From assembly GCA_027489355.1 (NCBI GenBank), contig JAIXZY010000069.1, forward strand, positions 1 to 42,353: 42,353 nt of DNA, written 5' to 3'. The notes below the pieces were generated by a model. It made no database searches, was not told where the DNA came from, and saw nothing but the letters and a program-made list of their open reading frames with translations. The DNA comes from Paracoccaceae bacterium. GTDB lineage: Bacteria; Pseudomonadota; Alphaproteobacteria; Rhodobacterales; Rhodobacteraceae. Position numbers and translations under genes: made by a program. Below, piece by piece: positions 1-6,011 of this stretch. Positions within the stretch are counted from its first letter, which is position 1. Each line of letters begins with the position of its first letter.

Positions 1-101
1 CACTGACCGCACGCGCGCCGGCGGCATCGAGGACCGGAGCCTAGCGCGGATCGGCCCCGCGTCGACGACCAAAGCGACGTCGGGGCCCGGAAACGACGAA
101 G
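1..101. other. Left chromosomal flank, no gene seen
   Basis: This short stretch lies outside the inferred left attachment site. I see no convincing open reading frame, RNA or repeat in it apart from the start of the terminator copy that follows. It is assigned to the host chromosome only because of its position relative to the attachment repeat. Confidence 0.4.
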
Positions 102-130
102 GCCCCGCGGTCGAAACCGGCGGGGCTTTC
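102..130 (-). terminator. Copy of the initiator-tRNA terminator at the left prophage end
   Basis: Positions 102-150 match 42235-42283 at 48 of 49 bases; the only difference is g120 against a42253. The shared block holds the GCCCCG...CGGGGC hairpin and the last bases of the tRNA. This copy ends in a weaker T-run than the one beside the intact tRNA. It is best read as the chromosomal terminator left behind when the prophage split a tRNA-fMet copy from its downstream sequence. Confidence 0.6.
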
Positions 131-137
131 GGGGTCT

Positions 138-150
138 TGGGTGCGGGAGC
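138..150. repeat. Candidate attL core
   Basis: The 13 bases TGGGTGCGGGAGC are the complement of the tRNA-fMet 3' end including CCA. They recur at 42129-42141, inside the integrase 3' end, and at 42271-42283, inside the intact tRNA. Sequence to the right of 150 is unrelated to the tRNA, so 150 is the inner limit of the left site. A short shared core of this size is what large serine integrases usually leave. The exact crossover base cannot be read from the sequence. Confidence 0.6.
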
Positions 151-183
151 CCGATCTGGTCATGACCCCATAGTCGTCATCGC

Positions 184-197
184 GGCCTGATCAGGCC
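184..197 (-). terminator. Palindrome just past the leftmost gene
   Basis: GGCCTGATCAGGCC is a perfect 14-bp palindrome starting two bases after the stop codon of the leftmost minus-strand gene. It could act as a weak terminator or mRNA end. There is no T-run, so the role is uncertain. Confidence 0.3.
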
Positions 198-198
198 A

Positions 199-591
199 TC
201 ACACCAGCTTCCACTCTCGTTCAATTCGGGCGATCTCGGAGATCAGCTCCTTTCTCAGCACGTCACGGCCAACGTGGACCGTTGCGGGTTGACCAGGTCT
301 GTCAGGCATCAATGGGACCCCCTCCAAACTCGCGCGGATTCTCTCCGACAGGTGCGGGCGGAGACTGGCGTACTCGAACCGATGGACGATGGGATGCCCG
401 CCTGGCGGCACAACATTGACGTCGGCCACCTGCCATCCCTGCAACAGCTCGCGGCGCCACTGATCAACAAGGGCCGCTCGCCTCGCAAGGCGTGCGCGGC
501 GCTTCTCCACGTCCCAGTGAAGATAGGCGGCGGCCCAACCCGCCAGCGCGCCCAGCATCGGCGGGATCACGAACTGGAAGAGGATGTTCAT
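199..591 (-). CDS. Small membrane-anchored protein of unknown function (moron candidate)
   Basis: This predicts a 130-aa protein. The first 22 residues are hydrophobic (MNILFQFVIPPMLGALAGWA), followed by HWDVEKRRARLARR, so the likely topology is an N-terminal anchor with a basic cytoplasmic tail. The upstream in-frame extension to 699 was rejected because it runs through a terminator hairpin (666-697). No family was recognised. It is the last gene before the left attachment site and is cut off from the lysis genes by a terminator. That is typical of moron genes expressed independently in lysogens, but expression is an inference. Confidence 0.6.
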   Translation of the reverse strand: MNILFQFVIPPMLGALAGWAAAYLHWDVEKRRARLARRAALVDQWRRELLQGWQVADVNVVPPGGHPIVHRFEYASLRPHLSERIRASLEGVPLMPDRPGQPATVHVGRDVLRKELISEIARIEREWKLV

Positions 592-665
592 GGCGATAAC
601 GATGCAGTGAGTCGGCACGCAACGGCACCAGCCCCGCCTCCGTCGGACCGTGCCTGAAACGACGA

Positions 666-697
666 AAGCCCCCCGCCCGGTCGGGGCGAGGGGCTTC
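666..697 (-). terminator. Rho-independent terminator after the lipoprotein gene
   Basis: The hairpin AAGCCCC...GGGGCTT is read on the minus strand after the lipoprotein gene that stops at 747, and is followed by a T-rich stretch (TTTCGTCGTTT). It separates the lysis/lipoprotein transcript from the leftmost gene. Confidence 0.7.
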
Positions 698-746
698 AAT
701 GCGGCCCTTGCGGGCGCGGCCGTCGGCCGAGGCTAACGGAGGGGTA

Positions 747-1139
747 TCAGACCTCGACGTCGGCGGGCCATGCAGCCGCCGCATCAGGGGCCACGCTGCA
801 CCGCTTCTGGACGACGTTGCTCTGCACGGCGTCATACTCGCCCTTCAGCCGGGCCAGCTCGCCCTCCTGGTCAGAGCGCGACATGAAGAACAGCGCTGGC
901 CAGAACAGCACCATCCCCACCGCCATCATAGCGGTGTCGTTGTTGGCCCGGCGGCTCTGATTGCCCGTCACCTCATCCACCCGGCGCACGATCCGGTTGT
1001 TCTCTTCGATCAGTTGCTCGCAGGTCCACGCGCTGTAGATCGTCGGCGAGACATAGGTCGCCTGGATGTCATTGGGATGCGTCGCGCACCCGGACACCAA
1101 CATCGCGACGGCCAGCGCCGCACCGGTCAACTTCTTCAT
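747..1139 (-). CDS. Small lipoprotein, probable moron
   Basis: This is a 130-aa protein with a classic lipoprotein signal, MKKLTGAALAVAMLVSGCA, with the lipobox cysteine at residue 18. Mature sequence would be anchored to a membrane by lipid at that cysteine. A second hydrophobic stretch (MMAVGMVLFWPALFFM, about residues 70-85) is followed by a charged helical tail. The motif TYVSPTIYSAWTCEQL is one I associate with a widespread alphaproteobacterial lipoprotein family of unknown role, often mislabelled as a transporter component. A strong GGGAGGG site precedes ATG 1139. It lies beyond the spanins and may alter the lysogen envelope; this is inference. Confidence 0.7.
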   Translation of the reverse strand: MKKLTGAALAVAMLVSGCATHPNDIQATYVSPTIYSAWTCEQLIEENNRIVRRVDEVTGNQSRRANNDTAMMAVGMVLFWPALFFMSRSDQEGELARLKGEYDAVQSNVVQKRCSVAPDAAAAWPADVEV

Positions 1140-1167
1140 TCAGCCCTCCCTTCGGCCCCCCGGGCCG

Positions 1168-1527
1168 TCAAGAAGCGTTACCATAAGATGAACGCCTGTC
1201 CACCCAATCGGCCAAAGGGCTAGTGGTCAAAGGCCCCCCCCCTTCCGCACACGGCGCCAACGCCGCCTCCAGCTCCGCCTCCCGCGCCTCGCGCATCCCG
1301 CGCCCGGCCAGCAGCAGCTTGACCCGTTCCAGCAGGTCCGGGGCCGCCCGCACCGCCTCGGCCGTGTCGGGATAGTCGGGCCTCGCCCCCACCTGGCCAG
1401 CGCAGGACACCGCCACCGGCACCTCGACCCGCACCGTGCGCACGATCGGCTCGATCGGCGGGCGCTCGCCGCCGCACGCGGCCAGGGCGAAGATCAGGAC
1501 GAACAGGATCAGACGAAGGGCATTCAT
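1168..1527 (-). CDS. o-spanin-like lipoprotein (Rz1-type)
   Basis: This 119-aa protein starts with a short lipoprotein signal, MNALRLILFVLIFALAACGG, with the lipid-modified cysteine at about residue 18. A proline- and charge-rich mature part follows. Its ATG overlaps the stop of the preceding gene in an ATGA junction (1524-1527). With that gene it forms an i-spanin/o-spanin pair, which fuses inner and outer membranes in the last step of lysis. The upstream in-frame extension to 1698 overlaps the i-spanin and has no signal, so it was rejected. At 119 aa it is longer than lambda Rz1. The assignment rests on topology and gene order. Confidence 0.7.
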   Translation of the reverse strand: MNALRLILFVLIFALAACGGERPPIEPIVRTVRVEVPVAVSCAGQVGARPDYPDTAEAVRAAPDLLERVKLLLAGRGMREAREAELEAALAPCAEGGGPLTTSPLADWVDRRSSYGNAS

Positions 1528-1937
1528 CGCACGGTCTCCAGGATCAGACGGTCGGCGGCCGCGCAGCGGTCCTCGCCCGGCCGGGGCTGGGCCGCCAGGA
1601 TGCGCCCCGCGTCCCGCTCGGCCGCGCGGACGGTCGCCTGGGCCCTCGCCAGTGCCGCGGCCCCTTCGGCCCTCAGGCGGTCGGATTCGGCCCGCCATGC
1701 GGCGATGGCCTCATTCTGATGCGCCACCTCGCCCTCCAGCAGACGGCGCGACCCGGCGCACCGCTCCAGCTGCGCGACATAGCCCGTCACCGGGTCGTCG
1801 ATCCGCCGCTGCAGCTGGGCCACGTCCTCGCGCAGCATGCGCGACCGCCCCTCGGCCATCAGGGCCCAGGGCACGGCCACCAGGGCGACCAAAGCGGCGA
1901 CCGCGCCCACGATCTCGAAACGGCTGAAACCGAACAT
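1524..1937 (-). CDS. i-spanin-like protein (Rz-type)
   Basis: A 137-aa protein with one N-terminal membrane segment (about residues 9-27, VGAVAALVALVAVPWAL). A long charged helix with heptad character follows (REDVAQLQRRIDD through RAAERDAGRI). This is the usual plan of an inner-membrane spanin: N-in anchor plus periplasmic coiled coil. It follows the endolysin gene with one base between stop and start, and overlaps the lipoprotein o-spanin by four bases. Gene order endolysin, Rz-like, Rz1-like supports the call, since spanins have little sequence conservation. Confidence 0.75.
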   Translation of the reverse strand: MFGFSRFEIVGAVAALVALVAVPWALMAEGRSRMLREDVAQLQRRIDDPVTGYVAQLERCAGSRRLLEGEVAHQNEAIAAWRAESDRLRAEGAAALARAQATVRAAERDAGRILAAQPRPGEDRCAAADRLILETVR

Positions 1938-1938
1938 C

Positions 1939-2373
1939 TCAGGCCCCCAGTTCGAAGTGCGGGCTGTCAGTCTCGCCCCGCTCGCGGGGCTTGCCGTCGC
2001 CGTCCCAGTCGGCGCCCCAGCGGATCTTGACGCCCAGCTCCTCGGCCGCCGCGAACATGGCGCGCGAGATGGCGTCGAACTTCGGAAACCGGGTCGGCCC
2101 CTCCCAGTCGATCGGCCAGGGGGCCAAATCCACGGCGTGACCGAACCCGTCGGACTTGACGAAGTGGTTGGACGTCAGGGTCCAGGTCACGACATCGCCG
2201 GGCTTCGTCCGGCCCTGGGCATAAAGCTCGCGCTGGCGCTGCGGCGTGCGCACGCCTTCCAGAACCAGGAAGTCGACGGCGCTGATCTCGATCGCGCGCT
2301 GCACGACGCGGACCAGCTGGGGATGGACGCCCTTCAGCCGCGCAAGCGACTGGGCGCCGAGCCGAAAGGCCAT
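1939..2373 (-). CDS. Endolysin, M15 family L-alanyl-D-glutamate peptidase
   Basis: This 144-aa enzyme should cleave peptide crosslinks in peptidoglycan during lysis. Recognisable M15/VanY-type features are the start FRLGAQSLARLKGVHP, the core VLEGVRTPQRQRELYAQGRT, the metal-binding HAVDLAPW (His and Asp ligands) and the C-terminal SPHFEL with the last His ligand. Size and motifs match phage T5-like endolysins. Start 2373 is chosen because AGGAGA lies six bases upstream; an earlier ATG at 2409 has no such site. There is no signal peptide, so access to the periplasm would depend on a holin, probably one of the membrane proteins at 3194-3858. Confidence 0.88.
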   Translation of the reverse strand: MAFRLGAQSLARLKGVHPQLVRVVQRAIEISAVDFLVLEGVRTPQRQRELYAQGRTKPGDVVTWTLTSNHFVKSDGFGHAVDLAPWPIDWEGPTRFPKFDAISRAMFAAAEELGVKIRWGADWDGDGKPRERGETDSPHFELGA

Positions 2374-2434
2374 GGTCGTCTCCTGATTTTGAGGGGTCGG
2401 CCCAGTCATCCAGGAATCCCGGACAACTGGAAAT

Positions 2435-2451
2435 GTAGGGTCATGGCCTAC
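2435..2451 (+). promoter_or_regulatory. higBA operator-like site 1
   Basis: The 17-bp element GTAGG-N7-CCTAC is a dyad with 5-bp arms. A copy differing at only two spacer bases lies 34 bp downstream, about three helical turns. HigA-type antitoxins repress their own promoter by binding such dyads, so this is the likely distal operator of the toxin-antitoxin unit. Confidence 0.6.
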
Positions 2452-2468
2452 GTTTTCACTTGCGCAAT

Positions 2469-2485
2469 GTAGGGCGATGGCCTAC
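2469..2485 (+). promoter_or_regulatory. higBA operator-like site 2
   Basis: Second GTAGG-N7-CCTAC dyad, in direct repeat with site 1 (the longer block aatgtaggg..atggcctac is shared). It overlaps an in-frame ATG at 2477. This argues that the ATG is operator sequence and that translation starts later, at 2516. Confidence 0.6.
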
Positions 2486-2515
2486 ACACAATCAACGACG
2501 CAAGGGAACACGGCG

Positions 2516-2809
2516 ATGGAACTGAAAAGCGCAAAACACAAGGCGATCAAGGCGATGCTGAACGGCGACCGCGCGCCCAAGGGCATCGGCGAACGCGACG
2601 CGAAGAAGGTCCGGCACATGCTGTCGGTCCTGTCCGCCGCAAAAACCCTTCAAGAGGTCTCCGCCTCGTTTCCTGGCTGGAGGCTGCACCCCCTCAGCGG
2701 TCCGATGCAGGGCCACTGGTCGCTGGACGTGACGGGGAACTGGCGGCTCACCTTTCGGATGGACCGCCCCGGCGAGATCACCGAACTGGACTTCCGCGAC
2801 ACCCACTAG
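2516..2809 (+). CDS. higB: HigB-like toxin (RelE/ParE superfamily)
   Basis: A 97-aa protein matching the HigB plasmid-maintenance killer family: basic start (ELKSAKHKAIKAM), then FPGWRLHPLSG, then GHWSLDVTGNWRLTFRM and the end ELDFRDTH. Family members are ribosome-dependent mRNA interferases. Start 2516 has AAGGGA upstream and gives the normal family length; the ATG at 2477 lies inside an operator dyad. It is followed by higA on the same strand, in the toxin-first order typical of higBA. It lies on the opposite strand to the lysis genes on both sides. It probably acts in prophage maintenance or anti-phage defence; activity is inferred from family. Confidence 0.85.
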   Translation: MELKSAKHKAIKAMLNGDRAPKGIGERDAKKVRHMLSVLSAAKTLQEVSASFPGWRLHPLSGPMQGHWSLDVTGNWRLTFRMDRPGEITELDFRDTH

Positions 2810-2813
2810 GACC

Positions 2814-2830
2814 GGGGGCTTCGGCCCCCT
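2814..2830 (+). terminator. GC-rich hairpin between higB and higA
   Basis: GGGGGC-TTCG-GCCCCC begins four bases after the higB stop, with a stable UUCG-type loop, followed by TTCCATTCC. It may attenuate read-through from higB so that higA depends partly on its own promoter. The T-run is weak, so full termination is doubtful. Confidence 0.5.
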
Positions 2831-2838
2831 TCCATTCC

Positions 2839-2855
2839 GTAGGCGTTGACGCTAC
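2839..2855 (+). promoter_or_regulatory. Third operator-like dyad, upstream of higA
   Basis: GTAGG-N7-GCTAC has the same 17-bp length and nearly the same arms as the two dyads ahead of higB. It contains TTGACG (2846-2851), which could serve as a -35 element for higA alone. This suggests separate, autoregulated antitoxin expression. Confidence 0.45.
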
Positions 2856-2879
2856 AGATTCGAACATCAGGAGGCCCCG

Positions 2880-3176
2880 ATGCCCTTCATCCCGTCCCAT
2901 CCCGGCGAAATCATCCGCGACGAAACCCTGCCCGCCTTCGGCCTCGGCACGGCCGCCGCCGCGCGCGTCCTGCAGGCTGATCGCGCCAGCCTGCACAAGG
3001 TGCTGACCGCCCAGGCGGCGATCACGCCTGCCATGGCGCTCAAGGTCGAAAAGGCGTTCGGCGTCTCCGCCGACCTGCTGCTGACCCTTCAGGCCAGGTG
3101 GGACCTGGCTCACGCCCGCGAGAACGCCGAACGGCTGACCCAGGGCGTCGACCGTCAGACCGTGCCGGCGGCCTGA
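2880..3176 (+). CDS. higA: HigA-like antitoxin (XRE HTH)
   Basis: A 98-aa protein with the HigA hallmark HPGEIIRDETLP near the N terminus. A helix-turn-helix follows at about residues 24-62 (TAAAARVLQADRASLHKVLT...TPAMALKVEKAFGVSADLLLTLQ). It neutralises HigB and represses the operon by binding DNA. A perfect AGGAGG site precedes ATG 2880. The gap of 70 bases after higB, with a hairpin and operator-like dyad, is larger than usual for a coupled pair. It may allow antitoxin to be made without toxin. Confidence 0.88.
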   Translation: MPFIPSHPGEIIRDETLPAFGLGTAAAARVLQADRASLHKVLTAQAAITPAMALKVEKAFGVSADLLLTLQARWDLAHARENAERLTQGVDRQTVPAA

Positions 3177-3193
3177 CGAACCCGGTTCGCGTT

Positions 3194-3508
3194 TCAGTTA
3201 CCCGACGAAGGCCCTTCGCCGCGCGGCCCCTCCGCCCGCACCTGCCGCAACAGGTTCGCCCACAGCAGCACCGAATACAGCGCCAGCGCTGCGAGAATGG
3301 CCACCTCGCCCGACGTCGCGCGATACCCCTGCACCACGGCCCAGGCATAGGTCGCCAGCACGATCGACAGGCCGGCGCTGGCCCAGCGCACGCACCGGGG
3401 CGCGTCCGGCCAGGGTGAGAAATCGGGCTTCAGCATCTGGGCCCTCAGACCCGTCGTCACCGCCGCCACGACGGCCAGGCTCACGGCCAGGATCGACAGG
3501 GCGCTCAT
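3194..3508 (-). CDS. Small multi-span membrane protein, holin candidate
   Basis: This 104-aa protein has three hydrophobic stretches (about residues 4-21, 42-60 and 66-85), with a charged C terminus ending EGPRGEGPSSGN. Its ATG overlaps the stop of the preceding membrane protein (ATGA, 3505-3508), so the two are translationally coupled. Position between tail fibre and endolysin, and topology, suggest holin or antiholin. No family was recognised. The C-terminal codons include one of the dispersed 13-bp palindromes (3206-3218). The convergent higBA unit separates it from the endolysin. Confidence 0.6.
   Translation of the reverse strand: MSALSILAVSLAVVAAVTTGLRAQMLKPDFSPWPDAPRCVRWASAGLSIVLATYAWAVVQGYRATSGEVAILAALALYSVLLWANLLRQVRAEGPRGEGPSSGN
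3206..3218. repeat. Dispersed palindrome CGAAGGSCCTTCG, copy 1
   Basis: Exact CGAAGG-C-CCTTCG. It lies in the last codons of the holin-like gene and encodes part of EGPSS. Other exact copies are at 8880, 14760, 28336, 32616 and 35033. Confidence 0.8.
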
Positions 3509-3858
3509 TGACCGGCCCCCTGCTTCTCCGCCTCGCGCCGGGCGCGATTGCGCACGCCCAGCAGCAGGAAGGGCAACACCTCCCACGTCAGGGCGCCGAT
3601 GAAGAAGGCGACCGTGCTGGTGTCGCGCAGGTGCACGAACGGGATCACCAGCGTCAGGTTCGGCGCGATCACCACGGCCACGATCACGCCTGTGACGGCG
3701 GCGGCGATGACGTTGGCCAGCGCCCGGATCAGATCCGCGCGCCGCACCGACTGCCCCGTCATGCACAGGGTCACCAGGGTGAACACCCCATAAACCACGG
3801 CCCCCGCAAGCGCCGCCGCCGCAATGCGCAGGCGGTCGGGATCAATGAACTGCCACAT
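3505..3858 (-). CDS. Membrane protein, holin candidate
   Basis: A 117-aa protein with about three to four hydrophobic segments (around residues 10-33, 44-65, 66-78 and 84-101) and a basic C-terminal tail (RNRARREAEKQG). Its start overlaps the tail-fibre stop by one base (TGATG), so it is the first gene after the structural block. With the overlapping smaller membrane protein downstream it could form a holin/antiholin pair that releases the signal-less endolysin. The call is from topology and position. Confidence 0.6.
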   Translation of the reverse strand: MWQFIDPDRLRIAAAALAGAVVYGVFTLVTLCMTGQSVRRADLIRALANVIAAAVTGVIVAVVIAPNLTLVIPFVHLRDTSTVAFFIGALTWEVLPFLLLGVRNRARREAEKQGAGQ

Positions 3859-5975
3859 CAGCCGATCCTCCAGTTCGTCCCGTCCGAATACACCGGCACC
3901 CCATTGGACCCGCCGCCGGCAACGATGCTGGCGAAGGTCGTGGCGTTGGCGTCGGTCACGAAGGCCCGCGCGCCCGCCCCGGCCGTCGTGCCCGAGGCCG
4001 AGGGCAGGCCCGCCACGGTGTAGGTGGTGCCCTTCTGGACGCCGCGCAGGACCGTCCGGGTGTGGCTGGAGTTGCCGAGGGTGATCTCGTTGTCCAGCGT
4101 GCCGAAGGCGTCGTCGCCGATGACGATCTGGTTGACCGGGGCGACCTTCTGGGAGGCGTTGTTGCCCGCGCCAGATCCGATGAAGATCGAACCCGAGCCG
4201 CCGGTCAGGCTGTAGCCCGCCTCATGGCCGATCGCGACGAAGTCCGCGCCCGGCGTCTGGGCCAGAGCCCGATAGCCGATGCCGAGAGCGCGAGCGCCGC
4301 CGTCCACCGCGCCGAGATTGGCCTCGATGTTAACGCCCAGGGCGTTGTGGAAGCTGCCCGCCTCCACACCGATCATGATCCGGTCCGCGCCGGACTTGCA
4401 GTAGCGACCGGCCGCGGCTCCGATGTAGATGGAGTTGTCGCCCGTCTGGGTCAGTTCGGCGACCGTGTAGCCGATGGCGACGCCATTGATGCCTTGGTAT
4501 CGCCAGAAGGCGGAGTCACCGAGCGAGGTCGCGCCTTGGGCCGTGGTGGCGTATTCCTGCGAACGGAAACCGACCGCCGTTGCTCCGACGCCCGTCGTCG
4601 CCGCGCGCAGGGCCTTGGTCCCGATGGCCACCGTGTCGAGGACCGTCAGGCTCAGGTTCATCGCCAACGAGCCGATGGCGACAACGCCGTTCGATCCGGT
4701 GTGCGATTGCAGCGCCAGATCCCCGATCCCGATGACGTTGGAGCTGGCCGTTGAGTTGCCGAGGACGACTTCACCGATCCCGATGCAGCCAAGGTTTCCG
4801 GGCTGACGGTTGCCGGCGTTACCAGCAAACCAGGTGCGGTTCGCCGAGTACCCACGCATGGCGATCATGCCGAACGCTCGGACATCTTCAACCAAATCGC
4901 TGCCAAGGGCTACTTGGTTTTCGGCTGTACAATAGGCGCTCACTCCCAGCGCCGTCTGATTGACCGCCGGGACATGGCCAATCCCTGACCCGCCCGCATT
5001 GTAGCCGAGGAAGGTGCACTGGAAGGAGTCGGTGCCGGCCCCGTTGCCTGCATAGGCACCGACGGCAGTCAGACGGTCCCCAGTCGTGACTTCGAACAGG
5101 CCGTAAGCTCCGACGACCGTCGTGTCGTCACCGACATAGAGGGTCGCTGAGTTTGCGCCAACCGCGACCAGCCGATCTCCGAGCTGGCCATACCCGCCCG
5201 CCGCGTAACCGACGAAGACACCCAGGTCCGCGTCAACCGCAGTCAACCCTGCCGCGGCACCGCAGAATACGTTTTCCGAGCCGTCTATGTTGGCCCGCCC
5301 CGCGGCACGGCCGGACGCCATGTTGTTGTTGCCCGCTTCCGTGTCGCGCAGGGCGCCCTCGCCCCATGCAGAGTTTGCGATCCCGGTCGTGAAGCTCGCG
5401 CCCGCATCGACCCCGGCGGTGATGTTTTCCTCGATGATGAGGCGCAGGTCGTTCAGCGGAACATCGACGCCCGTCTTGACGAACACCAGCGGCGTGGTGC
5501 CGACCGTGATGGCGGCGGCAAGCAGGGGCAGGTGCCAGATCTCACCGCCACCGACCGTCCCCTGCTCAACCAGGAACTCGATCCGGTCCAGATCGGCGGC
5601 GGTGTCAGCATCGGTGGCGCGCGAGGCCGCGCCCGAGGCGGGGACCACATAGATGCCATTCTCAGCGGGGGCCGTCTGCGACCTGAGGAACACCCGGTCG
5701 CCCGTGGCAAGGGTCACCCCGTTCAGCGTGTCGCCGTCTTCAAGCGCGGTCGAGATGGCGACGTTCGCGGTCGAGCGCACCCGCACCGAGGCGATCGGGC
5801 GGCGACCCGCCACCGCGATATTGGCAACCGCAACAGCGGTGTCCACTGCGTCCTCGACGACCCCGGCAAACTCCCGGAACTTGACCTTGTCCGGGCTCTT
5901 GGGGCCTGAGACGGGAAGCCCGTCGATGACATAGTCGGGCGCCATGGCGTTGCCGGCCGTGCGGATCGCACCCAT
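3858..5975 (-). CDS. Tail fibre with YadA-like head repeats
   Basis: A 705-aa protein. The N terminus (to about 180) holds a tail-spike-type domain with the stretch TLNGVTLATGDRVFLRSQT and AENGIYVV. From about 200 to 640 it is made of degenerate VAIG/TALG/VVIG repeats of roughly 14-20 residues. These are the left-handed parallel beta-roll repeats of trimeric adhesin (YadA) heads. It should form a trimeric receptor-binding fibre. Start 5975 has GGAGA upstream. Parts of the repeat region (around 4850-5250) are visibly less GC-rich than neighbours, which fits exchange of host-range sequence. It follows the central tail hub gene, the normal place for a receptor-binding protein. Confidence 0.85.
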   Translation of the reverse strand: MGAIRTAGNAMAPDYVIDGLPVSGPKSPDKVKFREFAGVVEDAVDTAVAVANIAVAGRRPIASVRVRSTANVAISTALEDGDTLNGVTLATGDRVFLRSQTAPAENGIYVVPASGAASRATDADTAADLDRIEFLVEQGTVGGGEIWHLPLLAAAITVGTTPLVFVKTGVDVPLNDLRLIIEENITAGVDAGASFTTGIANSAWGEGALRDTEAGNNNMASGRAAGRANIDGSENVFCGAAAGLTAVDADLGVFVGYAAGGYGQLGDRLVAVGANSATLYVGDDTTVVGAYGLFEVTTGDRLTAVGAYAGNGAGTDSFQCTFLGYNAGGSGIGHVPAVNQTALGVSAYCTAENQVALGSDLVEDVRAFGMIAMRGYSANRTWFAGNAGNRQPGNLGCIGIGEVVLGNSTASSNVIGIGDLALQSHTGSNGVVAIGSLAMNLSLTVLDTVAIGTKALRAATTGVGATAVGFRSQEYATTAQGATSLGDSAFWRYQGINGVAIGYTVAELTQTGDNSIYIGAAAGRYCKSGADRIMIGVEAGSFHNALGVNIEANLGAVDGGARALGIGYRALAQTPGADFVAIGHEAGYSLTGGSGSIFIGSGAGNNASQKVAPVNQIVIGDDAFGTLDNEITLGNSSHTRTVLRGVQKGTTYTVAGLPSASGTTAGAGARAFVTDANATTFASIVAGGGSNGVPVYSDGTNWRIG

Positions 5976-6011
5976 GGGGAAGTCTCCAGATTGTCAGGTG
6001 AAGGCGAGAGG

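Noticed and set aside
2477-2515. higB start at ATG 2477
   Set aside because: That ATG lies inside an operator dyad and would add 13 residues before the family-typical start; ATG 2516 has a better ribosome site.
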